A stretch of 64,000 nucleotides of DNA from Diadophis punctatus similis (Eukaryota; Chordata; Lepidosauria; Squamata; Dipsadidae): contig JALIGW010000004.1 of assembly GCA_023053685.1 (NCBI GenBank), positions 82,846,797 to 82,910,796 of the forward strand. Direction: 5' to 3'. The position numbers were made by a program, and so were the translations under genes. The notes beneath the pieces are model-generated. The model saw only the letters and a list, made by a program, of their open reading frames with translations. It did no database searches and was not told the DNA's origin. This document shows positions 25,405 to 36,151 of this stretch, piece by piece; position 1 is the first letter of the stretch; each line of letters begins with the position of its first letter.

Positions 25405-25800
25405 AAGAAGGCCAGTTTGGTCTAGTGGTGAAGGCAACAGGCTAGAAACCAGGAGATGGTGAGTTCTAGTCCCTCCTTAGACATGAAAGCTAGCTGGGTG
25501 ACTTTGGGCCAATCACTAGGGGACTGTGAGTTCTAGTCCCTCCTTAGACATGAAAGCTGGCCGGGTGACTGTGGGCCAATCACCAGGCGACTGTGAGTTC
25601 TAGTCCCTCCTTAGACATGAACGCCGGCCGGGTGACTTTGGGCCAATCACCAGGCGACTGTGAGTTCTAGTCCCTCCTTAGACATGAATGCCGGCTGGGT
25701 GACTTTGGACCAATCACCAGGCGACTGTGAGTTCTAGTCCCTCCTTAGACATGAAACTGGCTGGGTGACTTTGAACCAGTCCCTCTCTCTCAGCTCATAT
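25405..25800 (+). mobile_element. tRNA-derived SINE (family 4) with five tandem body units
   Basis: Head GGCCAGTTTGGTCTAGTGGT. The unit GTGAGTTCTAGTCCCTCCTT plus the GCTGGGTGACTTTGGGCCAA part repeats five times with a period near 65 bp (about 25459, 25525, 25590, 25656, 25722). Confidence 0.85.
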
Positions 25801-25989
25801 TGTCAGGATTGGGTGGCAAGCTGGATTGGTCAGTTCCTATCAAAACCAATGGATCAATATCTTTCCCTCAAACAATTCTTTATATGAGGTTTTTTTTTTA
25901 CTAGCTATTGTATATGAACTAATTTTAATTTCTTCCACTTTAGAACTGGCATTCCTGATCAATAAATTACTGCAAAAATACAAACATAC

Positions 25990-26039
25990 CTGTGTGTTTA
26001 TTCTTATGGCACCAATGGAAGGGATTTCATAATAATAAC
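25990..26039 (-). CDS. CACNA2D1: CACNA2D1 exon: VWA-Cache linker
   Basis: A 50-bp exon: two bases completing the split Gly codon and 16 codons reading YYYEIPSIGAIRINTQ, ending before GTATGT. The acceptor is TTTCTATTTCAG. The protein sequence appears identical to mammalian alpha-2/delta-1. It forms the connection from the VWA domain into the first Cache domain. It is one of the shortest exons here and lies only 0.78 kb from the preceding one. Confidence 0.96.
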
Positions 26040-26194
26040 CTGAAATAGAAAGTTTAATGCAGAAATTTGAGCTTTAATGAAATATGGATTTCCCGAGAAA
26101 ACACTAGAAATATTATGACTATGAACATGGAGTCAACAGCAGAAGAAACTGTGAAATTCAAATTCAGAAGCCATATACATTTAAAGATTGCTGA

Positions 26195-26450
26195 TGTAAA
26201 TTTCCTGGTCATTTTTTCCTATACTTTTTTGTCTTTCCTATTGACGATTGTTAATTATTCTTCTTCTATGTTGGTCACACAAATATTCAAGCTGTGTGCC
26301 ATGATTTCTATGTTCAAAAGCTCTCCTAATAAATTGGCAATAATTTACAATAAATTATAAGTGAGCTTCTTTACATAAATAAAACGTGTAAAAATGTACC
26401 TTTGATGATGCAAGCATTACGTTTATCTTTATATTCCGATTTAGCAAGGG
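26195..26450. repeat. Interspersed repeat of unknown class (copy 2)
   Basis: Homologous to 24390-24830 in the same orientation. It ends about 370 bp before the 79-bp exon. Confidence 0.55.
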
Positions 26451-26640
26451 AAGAGGATATAGAACTAACAAGACTACATGAAGTTCTTAAATAGTAAATA
26501 AAGGGCATAAACATGATTTTATACATAAGAGAAAATATGGGTTTTCCATATTTTGCTACATGCTTTATTAATATTCTATTGTTCTTAAGATTAAAATGTT
26601 ATTTTAGCTTGGTACTCTCTGAGCTCGCTTGTTTTCTTGC

Positions 26641-26678
26641 AAACATTTCATTATCCAACTAGGTAACCTCATCAGTAG
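26641..26678 (-). ncRNA. Hammerhead-ribozyme-like motif, family B
   Basis: Minus strand CTGATGA, stem II GGTTACC/GGATAAT-like with a short loop, GAAA, then TGTT. Core bases are intact. Confidence 0.5.
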
Positions 26679-26798
26679 TAGCAGGTTTGCTCTCTTTTTA
26701 CCCTGAACTGCAAATATTCTCCTTTATAGGCTTAAAAGAATCAGAGGGCACTAAGCAACAGCTGTATAAACTGTGGCTTTTTGTAAAGTATTTATTCA

Positions 26799-26897
<99 letters not shown>

Positions 26898-26900
26898 CTA

Positions 26901-27400
26901 AAACAGAAATATATATATATGTGTGTTTGATAAGCATCAGCTAAAAATGCTGCTGTGAGTATAATATGGCTGGATTTTTATTATTAGCAACGGTAATAAT
27001 CTTTTGAACATATTCATGAACGTTAACAGGAAACAATATAAAGGGGGGGGGGACTTTGCCAGGAAAAAAAATGATGGGTTGATACTGCAACATCACTATA
27101 TAATGGCTGCCATCTAGTGGAGGAGCTGTTGGAGCGCGACAAAAATGTTCTAGTTTCTTTAAAAAATAGAAGATGAGCCTCATTCAGCTTTCAAACTACA
27201 TTAGTTGTATGATAATTGCCTTTGGTTATCTAAATTAAGTTGTTTTGGGAAGCCATCTGGAAGACAAGTTGTTGGGAAAATATTCGAAGATGTTCTCCAG
27301 AACTTTGCAGTTGTTATTTAACACACCCTTAGCTTCTCCATTCCTCAAACTTTCTAGTGTTTTACCATCTTTCAATTTTTCCTAAACCTCTCCAGGTTGG
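26901..27400. other. Intron with one CTCF-like word
   Basis: No repeat recognised. CTGCCATCTAGTGG at 27108 is listed separately. Confidence 0.4.
27107..27124 (-). promoter_or_regulatory. CTCF-like motif
   Basis: Minus strand CCACTAGATGGCAG fits the CTCF core CCASYAGRKGGCRS. Confidence 0.4.
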
Positions 27401-27407
27401 GGTAGGG

Positions 27408-27652
27408 AGTGGTGCGGTGGCCTAGAGGTGGAGCTCTCGCTTCAAAATCAGGAGGCTGTGAGTTCGATCCTGGATAGAGGCAGATATTTCTCTCTCTGGG
27501 CACTGTGAGAATATATCTGCTGAACAAAACTCCGCAATGGTGACAGGAAAGGCATCTGGCCATTAAAACATTCTGCTAGCTCCATTCAGTTGCCCAGACT
27601 CCACCCTGCAAGGGACTATGGGGTCGTTAAATTATGACGATGATGATGATCT
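27408..27652 (+). mobile_element. tRNA-derived SINE (family 1)
   Basis: GTGGCCTAGAGGTGGAGC head, GAGTTCGATCCTGG, CATCTGGCCATTAAAACATT, short GAT tail. Confidence 0.85.
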
Positions 27653-27859
27653 CCAGGTTGGGGTATCAACGCTTCTTAACAAAGATATACCAAGAACCAG
27701 GAGGGGTTTAAGAAAAGGGCCTTCCCTGCTGTGGTTCCTGCCCTTGGGAATTATTTTATCCCTTGAAGTGACATCAGCTCCCACCTTTTGACCCTCCACA
27801 GGACTCTGAAGATTTGACTCTCCCAGATGGTTAATGGAGGAGCATAATAACATTATAGC

Positions 27860-28650
27860 AGAATAGCAAAGTTGGAATGGACTTTGGAGGTCTTCTAGTC
27901 CAGTGTTTCCCAAAGTGTGGTACGTGTACCCCCAGGGGTACGGGAAGAGTTTGGTGGGGGTACGCATTGTACCAGAGTTTGGTGGGGATCACGTGGGAAT
28001 ATCCACTGCACCGTGCTTAGCTGCGCCCACAGAACAAGGAAAGAAATAGGCGCGTATCGCAGTTTTTACATGGGAACTGGGGCCATCGTACATCGTATTG
28101 CAACTCATTATGGCGGGAACTTCTGCGCATCCTTCGCGCAGCTCGGGTTCGGCCATTTTTAAACTGCGGGAACATTAACAGTTGACGTTGAGCCGTGGAG
28201 CTGTTTAAACGCCGGAGAATTGCAGTGTTATCTAACGGTTAGACAGTCTTGTGAGGCGTGACACGGCGTGAATATACTGCACTTTGTTACAGAGACAACT
28301 TACTTCTTTAATAGTTAGTTCCGAGTGCCTGTTATCGTGCTTTAGTAAGTTCCACTGATTTTGATTATTTTTATAAAATACAATTTTTATCCCTAACAGA
28401 GATTATGGATCGCTGGTTGAAATCTGGAACTACTAAAAGAAAAAATAAATATATTTTGATTTTTATTAAAGCATATGTTTTTTATGAGGGGTACTCAGCG
28501 TTACGAAAATTATAGAAGGGGTACACATATGTCAAAAGTTTGGGAAACACTGTTCTAGTCCAACCCCCTATATCCTATACTATTCCAGACTAATAGTTAT
28601 CCAATCTCTCCTTAAAAACCTCCAGTGTTGGAGCACCCACAACTCAGGGG
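27860..28650 (-). mobile_element. CR1 LINE 3' end split by a hAT element
   Basis: Pieces 27860-27900 and 28553-28650 are contiguous CR1 tail sequence (GGAGGTCTTCTAGTC and CAACCCCC) separated by the hAT copy. Confidence 0.88.
27901..28552 (+). mobile_element. hAT element, internally deleted, with transposase-like start
   Basis: CAGTGTTTCCCAAAGTGTGG to TTTGGGAAACACTG, flanked by TTCTAGTC on both sides (27893-27900, 28553-28560). At 28405 an ATG opens MDRWLKSGTTKRKNKYI, resembling the start of hAT/ZBED-type transposases, before a stop. 652 bp, so non-autonomous. Confidence 0.88.
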
Positions 28651-28700
28651 TGGGTTCCACTTACCTTCCCTACCACTTCGCATCACATCGCGCAAAACTT
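28646..28700. mobile_element. hAT element remnant
   Basis: CAGGGGTGGGTTCCACTTAC end only, no matching right end seen nearby. Confidence 0.45.
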
Positions 28701-29444
28701 TTGCACTGTATTGATTGTCTGACGCAAATGAGCAGTTTCTGAAATAAATCCTAGTTCCCTTCAATATCTATTTTCTTGGTAGAAAAGATCGCACCGCCTT
28801 TTGAAAAATAGAACAAAAAGGCACATCGCACCTCATTTCATAATGAGATCCATCTCTCCCTTAACAACTGTCTTCGATTTCCCTCGGGGTCAAATCAGCT
28901 TAAATACGAAATTGACTCCTGCCGCTGTGGCTCGGAGCATTGAAAATGTTTGCAAAAAAAAAAAATCCTATATATCATCGGTGGAATTGAACAGTCTTTC
29001 AGACAGCCGAGTTATTACCAATTCAGGCCTATTTCACGTAACGGGCCTTTATAAAAACGGGTTTTTAATCAGCCCGGTGTCGTTCGCCAGATGCTAGGAG
29101 ATTCTACGCACAGACCGTGGATTAAATAAATGAATGCACGAACAAGCAGTCAGAGCCCACAATTATTCATTCCCGCTAAGACATTTCTGCAAAGTGACGG
29201 ACCATTTAGCTGAAATTTTAAATTCAATTACAAGGAAGAGCTTGCCTGACATTCTTTAAGCTGGTTAAGTCTTCTTATCAATCAATGACCTAAGATCTGG
29301 CTATAATTGCTGTGTCTGGCCGGTACATGTCAGAGACGATCTGAATCAAGGACTTCCAGCTCGCTCTAAACAGCAGCGGCTGGTTGAGTAGCCCCCCAAA
29401 ATTAGAATTTCAGATGTCCAGCAGAAAGCGTGAAAGGAACTGCT
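28701..29444. other. Intron without recognised features
   Basis: No exon or repeat recognised. More balanced base composition than the neighbouring intron, so possibly conserved non-coding sequence. Confidence 0.35.
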
Positions 29445-29905
29445 TCGAATACTGGAATATTGCTATCATATCACTGGTGGGGTTCTCTGCCCTAATGACC
29501 AGCTGGGTGGGCGTGGCTCGGTGGTCATGTGACCATGTGGGCGTGGCCAACTCAACATCACTCACATCAATGGGCGCTTCATCTTAGCTGTTACAATGTA
29601 ATAAGGGTTAACCGGAGAGGCAGTTTCTGTAAGCAGGGCAATAAAGATTAGGCTAGAAACAACACCAGAATGTTTCCTTCCTGCCTTCCTTACAGGATTA
29701 GCCCTGTAAAGTGGGAAAAAAATGAAATAAGATTTCTTCCAACAACAGGTTCTCCGAACTGCTTAGAAAGTTAACAACCGGTTCTCCCGAATAGGTGCAA
29801 ACTGGCTGAATCCCACCACTGCATATCACCCTTAGTCCTTCTTTTCTCTTAGACTAGCCATATCTAGTTTCCAATTTCTGCAGCTATTCTTCAGATGTTT
29901 TTGAG
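29445..29905 (-). mobile_element. CR1 LINE fragment split by a hAT element
   Basis: GAATACTGGAATATTGCTATC at 29449 continues after the hAT as CCTTAGTCCTTCTTTTCTC at 29830, the CR1 order on the minus strand. Confidence 0.75.
29475..29821. mobile_element. Non-autonomous hAT element
   Basis: TGGTGGGGTTCTCTG to GAATCCCACCACTG, flanked by CATATCAC on both sides (29467-29474, 29822-29829). Confidence 0.82.
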
Positions 29906-30310
29906 AAACTAAAATGATTAAAGTCCTGGAGACTAAAACATATGAAGAACGGTTGCAGGATTTGGGTTTGGCCAGTCTAGAGAAAAGAAGGACTAGGGGG
30001 GACATGATAGCAGTATTCCAGTATTTGAGGGGCTGCCACAAAGAAGAGGGGGTCAACTTATTTTCCAAAGCACCAGAAGGCAAGACAAGAAACAATGGAT
30101 GGAAACTAATCAAGGAGAAAAGCAACCTGGAACTAAGGAGAAACTTCTTAACACTGAGAACAATCAACCAGTGGAACAGCTTGCCACCAGAAGTTATGAA
30201 TGCTCCAACGCTGGAAGTTTTTAAGGTCAACCATTTGTCTGAAATAGTATAGGGTCTCCTGATTGAGCAGGGGGTTGGACTAGAAGACCTCCCAGGTCCC
30301 TTCCAGCTTT
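29906..30310 (+). mobile_element. CR1 LINE 3' end (tail family B)
   Basis: Plus-strand coding KTYEERLQDLGLASLEKRRT, MIAVFQYLRGCHKEEGVNLF, EVMNAPTLEVFKVNHLSEIV. It meets a minus-strand CR1 fragment at 29905, head to head. Confidence 0.9.
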
Positions 30311-30739
30311 ATTCTGATTGGCCCCAACCACCATATGCTACCCCAGACAAAGATGGCACTATGTTATCTCCCATGCTACCAAACACTGCTATTGAGTGCA
30401 GATAGTTATTGGGTTCCCAACTGTAGAACAGACATGGCACTACCATCATTGAACTTCCATTGCTCCAGTTCTGCTGTCCCAACTCAACTGTCCAAGAAGA
30501 GAGGAAGAGAAAACTTCAGCAAAAACTGGAAAATAGCTAATTTCATGAAGTTGACTTTGAAGACCCTTTTGGAAGATCAAGCGTTCTTCCAAAATACATG
30601 AAAGCTGAGAGGAGACATTGTGTCCTCTCTTCTCAGCTCCTACCAACAAGCCAGGAAATGAAAGTTAAGGAACTCCCAACTCCATTCGGTTAGGGATCTT
30701 ACTGCCATATTAACAACATTTGGAAAGATGGGGTTGTGA

Positions 30740-31603
30740 AGATGGTGTTGAGTGAAGATACAGTGTCGTTAGAGTGGATATACTATACTACCACCTCTTA
30801 CAAAACTAGACAACACAGTATCAACAGTAGAGACCTTCAAGTTTCTAGGTTCTATCATATCTCAAGACTTAAAATGGACATCAAAAACATCATCAAAAAA
30901 GCTCAACAAAGAATGTTCTTTCTGCGCCAACTCAGGAAGCTCAAACTGCCCAAAGAGCTGCTGATTCAGTTCTACAGAGGAGTTATTGAGTCTGTCTTCT
31001 GAACTCTAGAACTGTCTGGTTTGGTTCTGCAGCCCAACAAGACAGACACAGACTTCGGAGGAAAATTAGAACTGAAAAATTAGAAAAAGCAATGGCTACC
31101 AACCTGCCTTCCATTGAGGACCTGCATACTGCAGGAGTCAAAAAGAGGGCTGTGAAAATATCTACAGACCCCTCACATCCTGGACATAAACTGCTTCAAC
31201 TCCTACCCTCAAAAAGATGCTATAGGGCACTGCACACAAAAACAACTAGACACAAGGACAGTTTTCCCCCGAATGCCATCACTCTGCTACTAATTCCCAC
31301 AACACTGTCAAATAATTTACGAAGACTGTATTACTATTATTCTTCCTAGTATCTATCTCTTCCCACTTATTACTATAACCATGTTTCTTGTCTTTCAATT
31401 GTATTGTTTTTATTTGTTTCCTAGTATGAATTGATAGCTTATTAGCAACCTTGACTATCACTAAGTGTTGTATCTTTTTATTCTTGATGAATGTATTTTA
31501 TTCTCCTTAGGTACACTGAGAGCATATACACCTAAGACAAATTCCTTGTGTGTCCAATCACACTTGGCCAATAAAGAATTTAAAAAAAGAATTCTATTCT
31601 ATT
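30740..31603 (+). mobile_element. CR1/L2-clade LINE (tail family A), 3' part
   Basis: Coding IIKKAQQRMFFLRQLRKLKL, PKELLIQFYRGVIESV, PSIEDLHTAGVKKRA and DPSHPGHKLLQLLPSKRCYR, with frameshifts. The 3' end is CACTTGGCCAATAAAGAATT, then a short ATTCT run. It is the source family of the 1353-2549 satellite. Confidence 0.9.
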
Positions 31604-31742
31604 CTATTTGATATTTTTTGGACTGAGAACTCAAAATGGTGTAATTGAGCTCCATTACAATCTTTTGAAAGTCAAGAGACCTTGGAATTTCAAATCCGAG
31701 TGACACACAGATACAGTACATCCATCCAGTTTTCTTGGCAAC

Positions 31743-32251
31743 TGTTAGAACCCTGTTCAAACGATTGGGTGTGTTAATATATGATTAAGCCACAAATCAA
31801 TGTTATGTGTATATTGCTTTAAATGCATTGTGGATGATTACTATATAAGTAAGCAAGAGAGCATGCTCAGTGTGGTTGGTGGTTTATGGTTGATGGTTTA
31901 TGGTTGTGGTTTAATGTGGTGAGTGGTGTTTGACGGTGTGTTCCGGATTGAAGACTCTCTGCTGATTTACTGATGAGTAGATTACTTTATGAATTGCTGT
32001 GAAGAGAAGAGTAACTATCTGTGATAGTATAGAATTAAGAGATAGCTGTAATCTTTGTGAGTTAAAACAAGAAGAAGAAACTTCGCATTGACTGAATAAC
32101 TGTGTATGACTTAGACTTCCTATTTAACTTTGCTACTATTCAAGTAAAACTATTTTGTACCTACTAAAGATATTATATTTATTGACTGCAACACCATTAC
32201 TTCAACACATTTCGCTGTGTATGTGCTTAACAGCACAATAACTCCTTAACA
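31743..32251 (+). mobile_element. Solo LTR
   Basis: TGTTAGAACCCTGTTCAAAC to CTCCTTAACA, 509 bp, flanked by GCAAC (31738-31742, 32252-32256). A TATATAAG box lies at 31851. Related to the outer LTR at 36152. No internal genes. Confidence 0.85.
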
Positions 32252-32700
32252 GCAACAATTGAAAGTTGACTTCAGCCTCCTTCCAGAATGTGTTTCAACT
32301 TCACAATGTAGCCTACAGCTTTGGCATTTCCAGACAGTCTCCCATCCAAATACTAATCAGACCAGATCCTGCTTAGCTTCTGAGCCCAGATGGTCAACCT
32401 CGTGCTACCCCAGCTGTGACATAGTTTCTGTTATCGCCTTAAATTACCGCATTTCTTTTTTTTTTATGATTGCCTAAAATATCATATTCAATATTACACG
32501 AAAGTGAAAATGAATAAAATGTTATTTTAAAATAGAGCAAAGCTATTTGTTTAAAATTCCACTGTTCGTTCCTTTCATTATGCACTGATCTAACTTCATA
32601 TATGTTAAACATTTGCATCGCCTTCTTGATTTTTTTAAAAATTGCAAATAATTTTAGAGAAAGTAAATATCCAAATATTTCTTTTACCGGAGGATCTTAC
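32252..32700. other. Intron without recognised features
   Basis: Nothing recognised up to the exon donor. Confidence 0.4.
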
Positions 32701-32811
32701 CTTCTTATCCTTATTGTATTTCTCAAATATCTCCTGAGCTTTTTCTTCACCTCCATCAGTAAACAACATTATAATTTTGTTGCAGTTAGCTCTGAAGACG
32801 CTCTGACTATC
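32701..32811 (-). CDS. CACNA2D1: CACNA2D1 exon: VWA domain, TDGGEE loop
   Basis: A 111-bp exon of 37 codons, phase 0 at both ends, donor GTAAGA. It reads [17 protein letters not shown], then [28 protein letters not shown] holds the Asp of the MIDAS loop. The first residues differ from mammals, where five residues (YNVSR as remembered) precede ANC. Here the best acceptor (CTATTCCAG) gives seven, DSQSVFR. A second in-frame AG nine bases downstream would start the exon at 32802 and give SVFR. With the first acceptor the junction makes N-D-S, a new glycosylation sequon in place of the mammalian N-V-S. The core of the exon is certain and the exact 5' end less so. Confidence 0.93.
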
Positions 32812-32916
32812 CTGGAATAGACGACAACGTAGTCAGGAGACAATCAAAGAACATATCACAATACACAAGACTTTTTCTATCTTTTTCCATGTTTCCTCAT
32901 TGTGTATAGATACCCC

Positions 32917-33258
32917 TGTTAGCGGGGGGAGATCCATCCCCCGGAGGTCGATGGATCGTCGCTTCCCTTTTGAAAACATTCTGACTTAGGAAATAAAACC
33001 GAGATTCAAATCTAATTAACAAAATATTTATTTCAGTAGAAAAGTAATAAAAAGAATTCTTAGTAAACTACATCTTGATCGGCTAAGGAAATAAATCACT
33101 TCTACCTTCGGTAGAAAATGGTGAAGAGAAAGGAAGGAGGAAACCTCTGGAATGCAGACATGCGTAGTAGAACATATCATACGTCTGCTTGACCATAAAT
33201 ACAAGAAACAGTAGAAAAACATAGAGATGCACAACCTGACAATATTCACATCGTGACA
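32917..33258 (-). mobile_element. Solo LTR
   Basis: Minus strand TGTCACGATGTGAATATTG to CGCTAACA, 342 bp, flanked by ACCCC (32912-32916, 33259-33263). Only 100 bp upstream of the exon at 32811, in the sense orientation of the gene, with AATAAATATTTTGTTAATTA inside. Confidence 0.88.
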
Positions 33259-33526
33259 ACCCCTGTTTAAAGGATCTGGTAAAAATTGATTATATTTTTT
33301 TACAAATGTACAGGATGAACACAGAGGTAGGCAACAGGTATCAGAAAGGTGATTATGACCAGACAATCACACCCTTTTAAACATGCACACATTCATCACA
33401 TACACATAAAAAGTGATTGTTCTGATCTACCAATGAGTTCAGGTCCCTTCGTCCGACTGCTCACTTTGTCCTTGCAGTCTGGTGTTTAGCTTCCTCCCTA
33501 TTGGTCCTGCATAATCATTGGTAGTC

Positions 33527-33644
33527 CAGCGGTGGGTTGCTCTGGGTTCGGCCCGGTTCGGTGAACCGGTAGTGGCGGAAGCGTCGCGCGTGCAAGCGAG
33601 CGTGCACACGAACCAGTAGCGACAGGATTTAGAACCCACTACTG
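33527..33644. mobile_element. Short hAT MITE
   Basis: CAGCGGTGGGTTGCTCTGG to GAACCCACTACTG, 118 bp, flanks TGGTAGTC and TGGTAGCC. Confidence 0.82.
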
Positions 33645-33676
33645 TGGTAGCCTCACATTGCAATGAACAAGGACAC

Positions 33677-33998
33677 TGTTGAAATGAGAATGATATCTCA
33701 TAGAGGCGGTGTAGGATCTTTTCTTGGAATTCAGACAGAAATAAAACCGAGATTAAAGTCTAATAGAAAATATTTATTTTAGTACAAAAACAATAAATCA
33801 TGAATAAACTACATTGTGTTGAGTAACACGACCGTTCAGGTCAACATCTAAGGCAGAAGAGAATTAATGGTGGATAGGAATGCACATATGCGTACAACTC
33901 ATATCACATGTTCTGCCTGTATTGGAATGTACCATAATATTAGACAGGGGTGCATCACCCTGCATAGACATACAACTGACAATATTCACTACGTGACA
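33677..33998 (-). mobile_element. Solo LTR
   Basis: Minus strand TGTCACGTAGTGAATATTG to CATTTCAACA, 322 bp, flanked by GACAC (33672-33676, 33999-34003). Same subfamily as 36635-37017. Confidence 0.86.
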
Positions 33999-34139
33999 GA
34001 CACACATTTCATTTTGCAGCAATTATGATTGTTGGCCGAGCAGGTACAAAAATAGCCAGGGAAATGATTGAAGCCTGGGAAACAGGCCCCTCTTCAGTTA
34101 ATAGGGGTGCTGAATTATCACCAGCCTATCAAATTGGGA

Positions 34140-34490
34140 TGTGGTGGCTCAGTGGCTAAGACGCTGAGCTTGTCGATCAGAAAGTAGGCAGTTTAGCGGT
34201 TCGAATCCCTAGTGCCGCGTAACGGAGTGAGTTCCCGTTACTTGTCCCAGCTTCTGCCAACCTAGCAGTTCGAAAGCACGTAAAAAATGCAAGTAGAAAA
34301 ATAGGGACCGCCTTTGGTGGAAAGGTAACAGCGCTCCGTGCGCCTTTGGCATTTAGTCATGCCGGCCACATGACCACGGAGACGTCTTCGGATGGCACTG
34401 GCTCTTTGGCTTTGAAACAAAGATGAGCACTGCCCCCTAGAGCCGGAAAAGACTAGCACGCATGTGCGGGGGAACTTTTACCTTTACCTT
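34140..34490 (+). mobile_element. Sauria-type SINE
   Basis: GTGGCTCAGTGGCTAAGACG, B box GGTTCGAATCCC, GCCGGCCACATGACCACGG, and the end GACTAGCACGCATGTGCGG followed by CTTTACC. The 3' end resembles BovB, its presumed retrotransposition partner. Confidence 0.88.
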
Positions 34491-34499
34491 ATCAAGTAC

Positions 34500-35557
34500 T
34501 TAGGAGGGCTTGGCAGCACAAGGAAACGACAGCCAATCGCCAGCCATCAACACACCAGTCACCCAATAGGAAGGCGCCACATAAATACGACTCACAGACC
34601 AGCCCAAAGCATTTATTCCAGTAGACAGAAATTCCCTGAAAATGGGCTCCAGTACAAGTTTGAAAGCCTGGAAGAGTAAATCTGTGGTCCCAGTGACTGA
34701 CCCAGATTGGATCTCACAACATGATCCTGGGACATATGCATTTGCCTTCATTCATAAAGTAATTTCTCCCTGCTATTCACATAAAGATGGGCAAACTAAC
34801 TCCACAGAAGAAAGACAGAATGCTAATGTGATTCATAAATAAAATTGGAATCCGCTCACTTATTCAATAACTAAGACCATTCTAAAGCAATCATAGATTT
34901 ATGGTACTACAAAAATGTCAATACACCAAAATTAAGTTTTTAATTTGCCGAGACCAAGATTATTAAATCGAACGAGCCTTAAATATTGAGTCTTAAATAT
35001 TTTAAGTTGTTTATCTATCCATCTTTTTTTTCCCCCAAACACTCTCCCTACGTTAATAAAACCAGCAATATGATCTTGATTCGGAAATAAAACATTTATA
35101 TAGAAATAAAAAATGCACGTAGGATTCAACACCCACTCTGGTGCTTTGGAAATCTGACAGCGTAAACTATTTTTTTAAAAAAAAATCCTTCATAAATATT
35201 ATAAATTACCCATGGTAAAACTTGCTTACATTCCTGATTCTGTGATGATACAGAAAACTCCTTATACACATGAATAAATAAAATAATTTGTAAAGATTCA
35301 ACCTGTGAATAATTGCCATGGTTTAAGGATCGGGACTATTTTAGATATTTAATAAAAGCAAAGAATTTTTGGCAAATGTAAGTATATATCTCAATTGATG
35401 ACCAATTTAAATAATATCTTGAAAGCGCTTATTGGTCAAATAAAAATTTAGGAACTTAATATTGAATTACTGCTAAATGGGCACAATGTTTACAGTAATT
35501 TCCACTTTACCACGAAGAATTGAATATTAAATTAGTAGCTGTGTTTGGAAGTTATAC
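34500..35557. other. Intron, possible LTR promoter-like stretch at the start
   Basis: CAGCCAATCG, CACCCAATAGG and ACATAAATAC at 34528-34590 look like CCAAT and TATA boxes of an LTR, but no ends or target duplication were found. The rest is AT-rich with nothing recognised. Confidence 0.35.
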
Positions 35558-35952
35558 AGGTAGTCCTCGACTTACAACAGTTCGTTTAGTGACCGTTCAA
35601 AGTTACAGCAGCACTGGAAAAAAGTGACTTAGGACCATTTTTCACATGACCCTTGCAGCATCCCCATGGTCACGTGATCAAAAGTCAGACGCTTGGCAAC
35701 TGACTCATATTTATGATGGCCGCAGTGTCCCGGGGTCATACGATCCCCTTTTGCGACCTTCTGACCAGCCAACTCAATGGGGAAGTCAAATTCACTTAAC
35801 CTTGTAACTGCAGACTTGATAACTGCAGTGATTCACTTAGCAACTGTGGCAAGAAAGGTCATAAAACTCAACTTCTCAACCATTAAGAAATGGTTCTCTT
35901 AGCAACAGAAAATTTTGGGTTCAATTGTGGTCGTACGTTGAGGACTTCCTGT
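35558..35952 (+). mobile_element. TIR element (CAGGTAGTCCTCGACTTAC family), complete
   Basis: Left end CAGGTAGTCCTCGACTTACA, right end GTCGTACGTTGAGGACTTCCTG. About 395 bp. Many short inverted TTAAGTGA/TCACTTAA pairs inside. Target duplication is not clear. Confidence 0.8.
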
Positions 35953-36044
35953 GCTATAACCCCTTTTAAGGTGATCATTATGAGCAAAACAGCTTGAAAG
36001 CATCTTATGTTAGACTGGCAGCCCCCCCCCCAAAAAAGCCCAAG

Positions 36045-36150
36045 AATGACGCCTGAATTAGTTCCTTTATTGTTGTTGGCCTATAGACAGAATCTTGCCA
36101 GATTAAAGCAACTGCATAACTGTAGCTATATGCTGTGAACTGCTAGGGAG
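36045..36150 (-). mobile_element. LTR-like repeat fragment
   Basis: Minus strand TGGCAAGATTCTGTCTATAG and AACAACAATAAAGGAACT match 41170-41235. Confidence 0.5.
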
Positions 36151-36151
36151 G

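Noticed and set aside
25455..25780. CRISPR-like array of evenly spaced repeats
   Set aside because: Units are contiguous SINE body copies without unique spacers, in a vertebrate genome.
34140..34215. A genuine tRNA gene
   Set aside because: It is the tRNA-derived head of a Sauria-type SINE. Acceptor and anticodon arms are not intact.
34500..34680. A further LTR with CCAAT and TATA boxes
   Set aside because: Promoter-like words are present but no TG...CA ends or target duplication could be placed.
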